DNA from: an uncultured Clostridia bacterium
Lineage (GTDB): Bacteria > Bacillota > Clostridia > Christensenellales > Borkfalkiaceae
DNA: 10,272 bases
Assembly: GCA_934249215.1 (NCBI GenBank)
Contig: CAKQKN010000138.1
Span: forward strand, 1-10,272
Direction: 5' to 3'
A program made the position numbers and the translations under genes. The notes beneath the pieces are model-generated. The model saw only the letters and a list, made by a program, of their open reading frames with translations. It did not search any database and was not told where the DNA came from. This document shows positions 1 through 5,460 of this stretch, piece after piece (within the stretch, counting starts at the first letter, position 1; each line of letters opens with the position of its first letter).

Positions 1-2
1 CG

Positions 3-167
3 TTAGACACAAAAACATTTTGGACGCCGGTTAAGTTAAAACAACTTATCGAAATTATGGAAATCTCTCCGGTAGAAATAGTTATCGACGACGCAACGAA
101 ACGGCGTATCGAAAGATACAAAAAGAACCTCGCTAAAAAAGAAAACACAGAAACGAAAAGCAACTAA
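3..167 (+). pseudogene. 3' end of an unidentified gene, truncated by the window edge
   Basis: An open frame enters from the left edge and ends at TAA 165-167, giving 54 residues that start LDTKTFWTPVKLKQLIEIME and end in a highly charged Lys/Arg/Glu tail. I do not recognise the family. The last codons (from about 153) coincide with the start of the first spacer repeat, so the natural 3' end may have been replaced by recombination. In the repeat's own frame these bases encode EKQLKEERKNRHKK, the tail of the 202-aa protein at 865-1473. By context it could be the end of another immunity or Rhs-associated gene, but nothing in the residues proves this. It may be an intact gene whose start lies outside the window. 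Confidence 0.45.
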
Positions 168-241
168 AGGAAGAAAGGAAAAATCGTCATAAAAAATGAC
201 AAGTACAATATAACGGCAATGTAACAACCGAAAGCGTGTGG
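153..241 (+). repeat. Spacer repeat copy 0 (tail + leader, hairpin missing)
   Basis: Bases 153-241 match the spacer at 1433-1515 almost base for base. They carry the final codons of the 202-aa gene (EKQLKEERKNRHKK, stop 197-199) and then the leader containing CAATGTAACAACCGAAAGCG. The match ends at GTGTGG, exactly where the other copies enter their GC-rich hairpin. Read in the frame of the tail, the leader after the stop gives QVQYNGNVTTESVW. The YNGNVTT part resembles a YD/Rhs repeat, so the leader may be derived from an Rhs core gene (inference). The abrupt end marks a recombination or insertion breakpoint. Confidence 0.8.
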
Positions 242-457
242 AAAAATGCATACGGAAGAGATTATAAAAAAGGAACTTGGGTTTTTAATCGAAGAATAAA
301 TGACGTCAAAAGCATAATCGAAACCGACGTGTATTACTATTTTAAGTTTTGTTTTCCTTTCGATTCTATGTATTTATGCCAAAAGGACTTGATTTCCGAG
401 GGTACTCTCGAAGATTTCGAACGTCTTTTTGACGGGCGGCTCGTTAAAAAATCATAA
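236..457 (+). pseudogene. Orphan cargo fragment, possibly the C-terminal part of an immunity protein
   Basis: A 73-codon open frame (GTG at 236, TAA 455-457) begins inside the spacer repeat and has no ribosome binding site. The codons upstream in this frame belong to the repeat leader. The translated text is AT-rich in codon use and plausible as protein: an aromatic stretch (VYYYFKFCFPF) followed by a charged end (LEDFERLFDGRLVKKS). I do not recognise the family. Its place directly after a spacer and 2 bases before the toxin tip suggests the 3' remnant of a cargo gene whose 5' part was lost. It could be a short intact gene, but the lack of a start signal argues against that. Confidence 0.4.
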
Positions 458-459
458 AG

Positions 460-852
460 ATGAGGCATTGTTTCAAGCAACAGGCACCTATGAGAGGGAA
501 ATTATGGGGTATATATAATAGTTTAGTCGAAATAATTGTATATTCAATAATGTCTGCAGGTGTATCAGCTGGATTGTCGGCTTTAATGGCTGGAATGAGT
601 ATCTCAGGTTTTAACGCTGGTAGGGGAAGTTTAAAACAAGTAACGACACAGATAAATACAAAACTGTTAAATGGGAAAATTTCTCGTATTTCATTTACTA
701 CGTTTGCGAAAGTTTTAACATACAATTTAGCTTACAGTAGTTTAGGTGTTTTAGTAGGTGGATATCTTGATGCATCGTATATTATGAGTAATAAACGTCA
801 TCAAAAGAAAATTCCAACGGGAATAGTAAGAGTTATAACACTTTATGATTAG
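460..852 (+). CDS. Orphan Rhs-type C-terminal toxin tip, hydrophobic and glycine-rich
   Basis: The 130-residue product looks like the C-terminal variable tip of an Rhs/polymorphic toxin cut off from its core. It carries a small-residue hydrophobic segment at about 20-52 (SAGVSAGLSALMAGMSISG) with GxxxG spacing. Next comes the segment SGFNAGRGSLKQVTTQINTK and the NGKISRISFTTFAK stretch, a pattern I recall from the ends of Rhs proteins in Bacillota (memory, not a search). A second hydrophobic stretch (YSSLGVLVGGYLDAS) lies at about 92-107. No Shine-Dalgarno precedes ATG 460 and there is a stop five codons upstream, so it is probably not translated alone. It may be a displaced cassette that becomes active only when recombined onto a full Rhs gene. 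The 202-aa membrane protein 12 bases downstream is the expected immunity partner. A membrane-damaging activity is inference; no nuclease or transferase motif is visible. Confidence 0.6.
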   Translation: MRHCFKQQAPMRGKLWGIYNSLVEIIVYSIMSAGVSAGLSALMAGMSISGFNAGRGSLKQVTTQINTKLLNGKISRISFTTFAKVLTYNLAYSSLGVLVGGYLDASYIMSNKRHQKKIPTGIVRVITLYD

Positions 853-864
853 GAGCATGAGTAT

Positions 865-1473
865 ATGAAACGAAAAGTTTTTTTTCAAAGTTCTTGGCTT
901 TATGTTGCTTGTTTCATTTTTGAAATAGTATTGATATTGGCTTTTATCGGTTCGATTTTTTGCTTAATGTTCGATGTTTTTCCGAATATCGGAATTCCGA
1001 AAGAATTGCTTATCATTTTGTTCTTTATAGATACAATTATCTTTGTTAGATTGATCGTTGTATCGGCAAAAAGTAAGATTGTTTTTGAATCCGATCACAT
1101 ATTCGTCCCGGAATCCGGTGGAAAAGGGAAAAATAAAATTCAATACGAAATTAAGGTTGACTATTCGGTTATAACCGAAGTGTTCTTTGCCGAAAGCCAC
1201 AAAGATTCGTTGAATCTCTACGATTGTTCCGCCTTACCTATGCCGTACATAGCATTAAACTGTATTGATGATAAGCAAGAATTGATTAACATTTATTGGT
1301 ATTCTAGGAAAAACAGAATCGAAATTGCCGACGAAATAATTGAAAGGGCAAGGCGTGTCGGAAACGATTTTACAAACAAAACCGGCAAAGAGTTATATGA
1401 TGAACTAATTGATTTGAAAAAGAAATACGAAAAGCAAATAAAGGAAGAAAGGAAAAATCGTCATAAAAAATGA
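865..1473 (+). CDS. Two-TM protein with PH-like domain, likely immunity to the preceding toxin tip
   Basis: A 202-residue protein starting at ATG 865 with AGGAG at 851-855, a good translation signal that begins inside the toxin tip's stop region. It has two hydrophobic helices (about 12-36 and 46-66). A beta-rich segment of about 70-155 follows (KIVFESDHIFV, IQYEIKVDYSVITEVFF, YIALNCIDDKQELINIYWYS), which resembles bacterial PH-like domains of small membrane proteins. A C-terminal charged helix (ELYDELIDLKKKYEKQIKE) follows, probably coiled-coil. Position immediately after a toxin tip is the classical immunity slot, and a membrane immunity protein suits a membrane-acting toxin (inference). 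The last ~87 bases of the gene recur at 2507-2593 and in part at 153-199, so its 3' end is part of the array's repeat unit. No enzymatic motif is seen. Confidence 0.7.
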   Translation: MKRKVFFQSSWLYVACFIFEIVLILAFIGSIFCLMFDVFPNIGIPKELLIILFFIDTIIFVRLIVVSAKSKIVFESDHIFVPESGGKGKNKIQYEIKVDYSVITEVFFAESHKDSLNLYDCSALPMPYIALNCIDDKQELINIYWYSRKNRIEIADEIIERARRVGNDFTNKTGKELYDELIDLKKKYEKQIKEERKNRHKK

Positions 1474-1623
1474 CAAGTACAATGTAACGGCAATGTAACA
1501 ACCGAAAGCGTGTGGGTGGGGTTGCCCTTGAGTTGCAATCCCGCCCCGCCGACGGAACGATTTGAGCGACTTATGTAGCGTGGGGGTGGCGTTAACATGA
1601 AAAAGAAAATGTTAAATGCTAAA
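1387..1623 (+). repeat. Spacer repeat copy A (tail, leader, hairpin, start of the 164-aa gene)
   Basis: This stretch aligns with 2507-2732, with a few substitutions and one 11-base deletion in the latter. It comprises the 3' end of the 202-aa gene, the leader with GTAACAACCGAAAGCG, the GC-rich hairpin, and an approximately 38-base segment (1559-1596) with GGGGGTGG just before ATG 1597. The first dozen codons of the downstream gene (MKKK..NAK) are also shared. It is the fullest copy of the spacer that separates cargo genes in this array. Confidence 0.9.
1514..1546 (+). repeat. GC-rich hairpin, copy A
   Basis: GGGTGGGGTTGC (1514-1525) pairs with GCAATCCCGCCC (1535-1546) over 12 positions, two of them G-T wobbles, with a nine-base loop CCTTGAGTT. 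It sits inside a 64-base block (1495-1558) that recurs at 2615-2667 (shortened) and 3227-3290. No T-tract follows, so it is not a standard intrinsic terminator. It could be a REP/MITE-like element or a structured intercistronic element. Confidence 0.75.
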
Positions 1624-2091
1624 GAAAAAACGAGGAAATTATTAGTTACTCCGGCGTATATGATGATAACCCTTTATTGTTGTGGAATTTTCTTGTTGTT
1701 ATTTACGATTTTAGCTCCTTCAGGATTTGATGAGCAGGATAATAAGTTTATAATATTTTTAGCTTATGCTTTTTTTGTAGTAATCATAATTGTATGTTTT
1801 TGCAGTGCTACGTTATGCGTGCAAATCGCCATGGTTGATAACGAGAAAATTGTCATCAAAGATTTATTCCGCACGATTGCAATTATAAAATGGAGTGAGG
1901 TCTACAGTATAAAAAAGCAAGCGTTGCTAATCCAAAATACAATCTTTTATTATCTGGTGATAAGGACGGAAAAGGGGCCGGAGATATGGAAAGGAGGGAT
2001 TAATAAAAAAGATCGCTTTCCGATGATTATCTATGCGACCAAAAGAAACATTGCTATAATAAAAGAGCATTGGAAAGACGAATCCTTCTAG
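1597..2091 (+). CDS. Two-TM PH-like membrane protein, orphan immunity candidate, paralogue 1
   Basis: A 164-residue protein with a short basic N-terminus (MKKKMLNAKEKTRK) and two hydrophobic helices (about 18-40 and 50-70). The soluble tail contains VDNEKIVIKDLF, TIAIIKWSEVYSIKK and YLVIRTEKG, a pattern typical of small PH-like domains. It ends NIAIIKEHWKDESF. No catalytic motif is visible. GGGGGTGG at 1582-1590 may serve as ribosome binding site. A second copy lies at 2706-3200: same length, about two thirds identical, last 29 residues identical. No toxin gene lies directly upstream; only the spacer repeat does. It therefore behaves like an orphan immunity gene kept after its toxin tip was lost, which is inference from context. 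An alternative is a general envelope protein unrelated to toxins. Confidence 0.65.
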   Translation: MKKKMLNAKEKTRKLLVTPAYMMITLYCCGIFLLLFTILAPSGFDEQDNKFIIFLAYAFFVVIIIVCFCSATLCVQIAMVDNEKIVIKDLFRTIAIIKWSEVYSIKKQALLIQNTIFYYLVIRTEKGPEIWKGGINKKDRFPMIIYATKRNIAIIKEHWKDESF

Positions 2092-2152
2092 CAATTTGGC
2101 AAAGCCGCAACATATGGAAATGGTTATATCATAAGATTTTTTAGAGGTTATT

Positions 2153-2503
2153 ATGGGAAATGAATACATGATCAATGCGCTTAACTTTCTCATAACGGAT
2201 TATAAATGCGTTTACTCGACTGTAAAAGAGGGCGGGTGTTGCGATCACGTTTTTAACAACGGAGTTTTTCAGATCAGAGTATGCACCTTTGAAGAACGTG
2301 GCGATTTAAACATATTTCTTTATTATAAATTGGGACGTTACGATATCAATCCGGACAGCGAAGAACCGGAAAAGATGAGTGAATTAAGGAAACGCAAAAA
2401 AGGTTTGAAGCGGCTTTTTTACGATCGTAAGGAATATGAGTCGGATTTTTGGGCGATAGTGGCAGAGGTTACAAGAAGAAAAATCGAAACTGTCGTTAAA
2501 TAG
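2153..2503 (+). CDS. Small soluble protein of unknown function, immunity candidate
   Basis: A 116-residue protein with ATG 2153 preceded by AGAGG at 2143-2147. It is predicted soluble, with no signal peptide or TM helix. It begins MGNEYMINALNFLITDYKC, has a beta-looking middle (VFNNGVFQIRVCTFEERG, LNIFLYYKLGRYDIN) and a basic helical end (ELRKRKKGLKRLFYDRKEYE). I do not recognise a named family. The size, the acidic and aromatic middle and the setting between spacer copies resemble the small immunity proteins found behind polymorphic toxins, but that is context only. It follows paralogue 1 by 61 bases without a spacer between them, so the two probably travel as one cassette. Its stop codon lies 3 bases before the fossil tail in spacer copy B. 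Confidence 0.55.
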   Translation: MGNEYMINALNFLITDYKCVYSTVKEGGCCDHVFNNGVFQIRVCTFEERGDLNIFLYYKLGRYDINPDSEEPEKMSELRKRKKGLKRLFYDRKEYESDFWAIVAEVTRRKIETVVK

Positions 2504-2506
2504 CAT

Positions 2507-2732
2507 AAAGAGTTATATGATGAACTAATTAATTTGAAAAAGAAATACGAAAAGCAACTAAAGGAAGAAAGAAAAAATCGTCATAAAAAAAGACAAGTAC
2601 AATGTAACGGCAATGTAACAACGGGCGGGGTTGCCATTGAGTTGCAATCCCGCCCCGCCGACGGAACGATTTGAGCGACTTATGTAGCGTGGGGGTGGCG
2701 TTAACATGAAAAAGAAAAGGGTAAATGCTAAA
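2507..2732 (+). repeat. Spacer repeat copy B, with fossil 3' end of the 202-aa gene
   Basis: Second near-complete spacer. It opens with a 28-codon fossil of the 202-aa gene's C-terminus (KELYDELINLKKKYEKQLKE, then ERKNRHKK). The stop codon TGA of copy A (1471-1473) is AGA here (2591-2593), so the frame runs on through leader and hairpin as RQVQCNGNVTTGGVAIELQ and ends only at TGA just after the hairpin. Eleven bases present in copy A between the leader and the hairpin are missing. The rest, up to the first codons of paralogue 2, is nearly identical to copy A. Confidence 0.9.
2623..2655 (+). repeat. GC-rich hairpin, copy B
   Basis: GGGCGGGGTTGC (2623-2634) pairs with GCAATCCCGCCC (2644-2655) over 12 positions with one G-T wobble, and the loop is CATTGAGTT. 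Relative to copy A, the stem change T to C turns a wobble into a G-C pair, so pairing is kept while the loop also differs. Confidence 0.75.
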
Positions 2733-3200
2733 AAGGAAACAAAAAAGCTTCTTATCAATTCATTATTTACGATAATAGCCTACTATTGTTTAGGGGTTAT
2801 TGGGTTGTTAATTATGATTTTAGTTCCTTCAGAATTTGATGGGCGAGATAGTAAATTTACAATATTCTTGTTTTACGCTCTATTAATGGTATCTTCCATT
2901 GTATGTTTAGGCAATGCTACATTATGCGTGCAAATTGCCACGGTGGACAACGAGAAGATCATCATTAAAGATTTGTTTCACACGATTGCAATTATAAAAT
3001 GGAGTGAGGTCTACAGTATAAAAAAGAAGTTGTTGCTGGCAGGAAAACCGGTTTTGAATTATCTTGTTATCAGCACGGAAAAAGGTCAAGAAATATGGAA
3101 AGATAGGCTTAATAAAAAAGACCGCTTTCCGATGATTATTTATGCGACTAAAAGAAACATTGCTATAATAAAAGAGCATTGGAAAGACGAATCCTTTTAG
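2706..3200 (+). CDS. Two-TM PH-like membrane protein, orphan immunity candidate, paralogue 2
   Basis: A 164-residue paralogue of the protein at 1597-2091, preceded by the same untranslated segment and ribosome binding region. By hand alignment about 112 of 164 positions match. Differences cluster in the first TM helix (17-40), the second TM helix (59-70) and a short loop at 108-118. The block 71-107 is almost identical and 136-164 is fully identical. A membrane half that diverges while the cytosolic tail stays fixed is the pattern expected if the membrane segments and one loop determine specificity, though gene conversion of the 3' end would look the same. No partner toxin adjoins it. Function as immunity is inferred. 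Confidence 0.65.
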   Translation: MKKKRVNAKKETKKLLINSLFTIIAYYCLGVIGLLIMILVPSEFDGRDSKFTIFLFYALLMVSSIVCLGNATLCVQIATVDNEKIIIKDLFHTIAIIKWSEVYSIKKKLLLAGKPVLNYLVISTEKGQEIWKDRLNKKDRFPMIIYATKRNIAIIKEHWKDESF

Positions 3201-3226
3201 GTTATCTGCAAATTGATTGGTAAATC

Positions 3227-3290
3227 GTAACAACCGAAAGTGTGGGGGCGGGGTTGCCCTTGCATTGCAATCCCGCCCCGCCGACGGAAC
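3227..3290 (+). repeat. Spacer repeat copy C (hairpin block only), hairpin 3245-3279
   Basis: The block from GTAACAACCGAAAG to GCCGACGGAAC matches copies A and B, but neither the gene tail before it nor the gene leader after it is present. Its hairpin is the strongest of the set: GGGGCGGGGTTGC (3245-3257) pairs with GCAATCCCGCCCC (3267-3279), 13 positions with one wobble, and the loop is CCTTGCATT. Because only this 64-base block is shared here, it defines the minimal repeat. It runs directly into the Rhs-core fragment. Confidence 0.8.
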
Positions 3291-3414
3291 CTATACTTAC
3301 GCTTACGACTCGTTCAACAACATCACGAGCAAGCAAGCGGGAACGAACGCAACGACTTTCAGTTACGACTTCCGCGAAAGATTTGATTTTAAATTGCTTC
3401 CGCCTTTGGAATGA
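3280..3414 (+). pseudogene. Rhs (YD-repeat) core fragment
   Basis: In the frame continuing out of the hairpin the sequence reads ADGTYTYAYDSFNNITSKQ and then TTFSYD, the spacing of an RHS/YD repeat (YxYDxxGNIT..., T..YDYD). The frame stops at TGA 3412-3414 after the unrelated-looking end FDFKLLPPLE. This is a short, non-functional piece of an Rhs core, lying downstream of the cargo genes. It shows that an Rhs gene has been part of the locus history. The intact Rhs gene, if any, should lie upstream of the window. The AT-rich accessory composition ends about here. Confidence 0.7.
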
Positions 3415-3547
3415 AGCGCGAAATCGAACTTCGGTCGGCTGATTTTTTACGCAAGTTTTTTCCGCGGGCTTTTATCGGCTGATTTCTCGCGCATTATTTC
3501 TGCGCAGGTTTTTGCGTATAGTTCCGCGCGTTTTTTGCCGCAAGCTA

Positions 3548-3575
3548 TTGACAAATCGGACGATTGTGATATAAT
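3548..3575 (+). promoter_or_regulatory. Sigma-A promoter of the nucleoside kinase gene
   Basis: TTGACA at 3548-3553 and TATAAT at 3570-3575 are separated by 16 bases, with a TG one base upstream of the -10 (extended -10). It lies about 50 bases before the kinase start codon. The -10 region is part of a direct repeat: ATATAATATCGGAAAA (3569-3584) and ATATAATATCCGAAAA (3591-3606), 15 of 16 bases identical and 22 bases apart. Confidence 0.8.
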
Positions 3576-3624
3576 ATCGGAAAACGGAGAATATAATATC
3601 CGAAAAAGGACTGAAAGGGGAAAC

Positions 3625-5271
3625 ATGTTTAAGATAAATTTTAACGGACAACCGATCGAATTAAACGAAAAAACGAGTATTCTTTCGTTGATCGGCGGCG
3701 AGGACAAAAAGAAATATTACGCGGCGAAAGTCAACAACAGACTGCGCGAACTCAATTACGAACTGTGCTTCGACTGCAACGTCGAACTATTAAAGCTCGA
3801 TTCGGTCGACGCGGTAAAAGTGTATGAAACGAGCCTCAGATATCTCATATCGATGGCGTTTTTCAGAATGTTCCCGAACTATAAAATAAGGATAACTTAC
3901 AACGTTTCGCGCGCGCTTTTCGTCGAAGCGGTAAAACCCGACGGCGCCGCGATCGATTTCAAAACTGTCAGAACGATCAGGGAAGAGATCGGGCGGCTCG
4001 TGGCGAAAGACCTTCCGTTCGAGCGGTGTTCGATGACGAAAGACGAGGCTCGCGAGTTCTACGACAAGATCGGCGCGGACGACAAAACCGCGATTCTGAA
4101 ATATCGTCCCGAAAAATATTGCCATTTCTATAAGTGCGACGATTATTATAACTATATGTACGGCTATATGGTTCCGTCGACGGGGTATCTCGGCGATTTC
4201 CGTTTGTCTGTTTACGGCAACGGCATGATCGTGCAGTATCCGCGCGCCGAAACGAACGGCACCGTTCCTTTGTTCGAGGACGCGCCGACGTACAGCCGCG
4301 CCCTTCGCGCTTCTTGCGACTGGGCGGAGCGTTGCAAGGCGGAAACTGTCGCTCGGATAAACGAGCAAGTGGAAAACGGAACCTACGTCGATCTCGTGAA
4401 CCTGTGCGAAACGCGCCAGAACGCTATGTTATACGAACTCGGAAGCCGTATACAAAGCGACATAAACGACATAAAACTTATCTGCATAGCGGGTCCGTCG
4501 TCAAGCGGCAAAACGACCTTTTCCAACCGACTCAGGATCGAACTTATGTCGCGCGGAATCAAGCCGCTCCGCATTTCGCTCGATATGTATTACAAGGAAA
4601 AAGACGACTGCCCGCTCGACGCCGACGGCAAACCGGATTTCGAAAGCATAGACGCGCTCGACCTCGAATATTTCAACGAGCAGATGATCGCGCTCATCAA
4701 CGGCGAGGAAGTGGAGCTTCCCGTGTTCGATTTTGCGAGCGGCAGGCTCGAAAGCGGAATCCGCACGAGGATAGACGAGCATACGCCGATCATAATCGAG
4801 GGGATACACGCGCTCAACGATAAGTTGTCGTTCGCGATTCCCACGCACCAGAAGTTCAAAATCTACATTGCGCCGCAGTTCGTCCTCAATCTCGACGACG
4901 ACAACCCGGTAAGCCTTACCGATCTGAGGCTTCTTCGCCGAATCGTTCGCGACAGACAGTTCCGCTCGACCGACGCCGAAAAAACGATCGAAATGTGGTC
5001 GTCCGTCCGCCGCGGCGAGTTCGAATGGATATATCCGTTCCAGGAAGGCTGTGATTTCGTGTTCAATTCTTCGCTTGTGTACGAGTTCTGCGTGATAAAA
5101 AAATACGCGATGCCCGCTCTTGCGAAAATCCAGTCGGACAGCCCGCATTTCATAACCGCGAACAGGCTCATGAAAACGCTTAAATATTTCAAAGACATAC
5201 CCGACGACTGCGTTCCTTGCAACTCGCTGCTCCGCGAGTTCATCGGCGGAAGCTGTTTCAAGGACGTATAA
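3625..5271 (+). CDS. Nucleoside (uridine-type) kinase with N-terminal TGS domain
   Basis: ATG 3625 is chosen because AAAGGGG (3614-3620) precedes it and the promoter lies just upstream; the open frame further upstream overlaps the promoter. The product is 548 residues. Residues 1-60 (FKINFNGQPIELNEKTSILS) resemble a TGS domain, and about 60-230 resemble the second domain of threonyl-tRNA synthetase-like proteins. Residues 280-548 form a P-loop kinase of the uridine kinase/phosphoribulokinase class: Walker A GPSSSGKT (290-297), ISLDMYY with Asp 320, IIIEGIHALN (about 390-398) and a LID-like arginine segment LLRRIVRDRQFRS (about 435-447). The family is expected to phosphorylate a nucleoside such as uridine with NTP in pyrimidine salvage. 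The role of the TGS part is not established. Domain order and length are normal for the clostridial form. It is transcribed alone, since a new promoter follows its stop codon. Confidence 0.9.
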   Translation: MFKINFNGQPIELNEKTSILSLIGGEDKKKYYAAKVNNRLRELNYELCFDCNVELLKLDSVDAVKVYETSLRYLISMAFFRMFPNYKIRITYNVSRALFVEAVKPDGAAIDFKTVRTIREEIGRLVAKDLPFERCSMTKDEAREFYDKIGADDKTAILKYRPEKYCHFYKCDDYYNYMYGYMVPSTGYLGDFRLSVYGNGMIVQYPRAETNGTVPLFEDAPTYSRALRASCDWAERCKAETVARINEQVENGTYVDLVNLCETRQNAMLYELGSRIQSDINDIKLICIAGPSSSGKTTFSNRLRIELMSRGIKPLRISLDMYYKEKDDCPLDADGKPDFESIDALDLEYFNEQMIALINGEEVELPVFDFASGRLESGIRTRIDEHTPIIIEGIHALNDKLSFAIPTHQKFKIYIAPQFVLNLDDDNPVSLTDLRLLRRIVRDRQFRSTDAEKTIEMWSSVRRGEFEWIYPFQEGCDFVFNSSLVYEFCVIKKYAMPALAKIQSDSPHFITANRLMKTLKYFKDIPDDCVPCNSLLREFIGGSCFKDV

Positions 5272-5299
5272 AATTTTAAATTTTTTGTCGGTAATATTC

Positions 5300-5328
5300 T
5301 TGACAAAAGATCTTTGAAGTAATATAAT
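5300..5328 (+). promoter_or_regulatory. Perfect consensus sigma-A promoter
   Basis: TTGACA (5300-5305), 17-base spacer, TATAAT (5323-5328): a full consensus match, with the start of transcription expected near 5335-5338. The -35 box overlaps the right arm of the inverted repeat TTTTGTC (5283-5289)/GACAAAA (5302-5308), which could be a repressor site or chance. The first open reading frame with a good ribosome binding site lies about 330 bases downstream. Confidence 0.85.
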
Positions 5329-5407
5329 GTACGCATAACAAGGATGTGCGTGTTTTGCGCGCCGCCGAGGTGCGTTCGGACGCAACTTTTTAATTACGCT
5401 TACAGGC

Positions 5408-5457
5408 AGGTAGATAATGCTTTACTTCTCCGTTATCTATCTTTGGTTTGTTTTTTT
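5408..5457 (+). terminator. Intrinsic terminator 1 in the gap
   Basis: AGGTAGATAATG (5408-5419) pairs with CGTTATCTATCT (5431-5442) over 12 positions including two wobbles, with an 11-base loop. It is followed by TTGGTTTGTTTTTTT (5443-5457). It would release a transcript of about 120 bases begun at the 5300-5328 promoter. The stem is AT-rich, so efficiency may be partial. Confidence 0.65.
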
Positions 5458-5460
5458 GGG

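Noticed and set aside
1471..1483. TACAAT in the spacer leader (1478-1483) as a -10 box driving the downstream gene
   Set aside because: No acceptable -35 element lies 16-18 bases upstream, and the stretch can be explained as Rhs-derived coding text.
1587..1597. GTTAACA before the 164-aa gene read as an integron attC core site (GTTRRRY), which with the hairpin would make the array an integron
   Set aside because: GTTAACA does not fit GTTRRRY at the last positions. The hairpin is a simple short stem without paired R/L boxes, and no integrase is in the window.
153..3290. Spaced repeats as a CRISPR array
   Set aside because: Copies differ in length, lie more than 500 bases apart, and the intervening sequences are genes, not uniform spacers.
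3489..3514. GCGCA/TGCGC stem followed by GGTTTTT as a terminator ending the accessory region
   Set aside because: Only five base pairs and a short T-run. Similar GCGC...TTTT patterns occur several times in this stretch, so it is not distinctive.
4501..5385. Long minus-strand open frame (294 codons) opposite the kinase, and similar ones at 3790-4368 and 6175-7041
   Set aside because: They are antisense to confidently identified genes, have low-complexity Arg/Glu/Val-rich content, no start signals and no recognisable motifs. Such shadows are expected from the GC-biased codon use.
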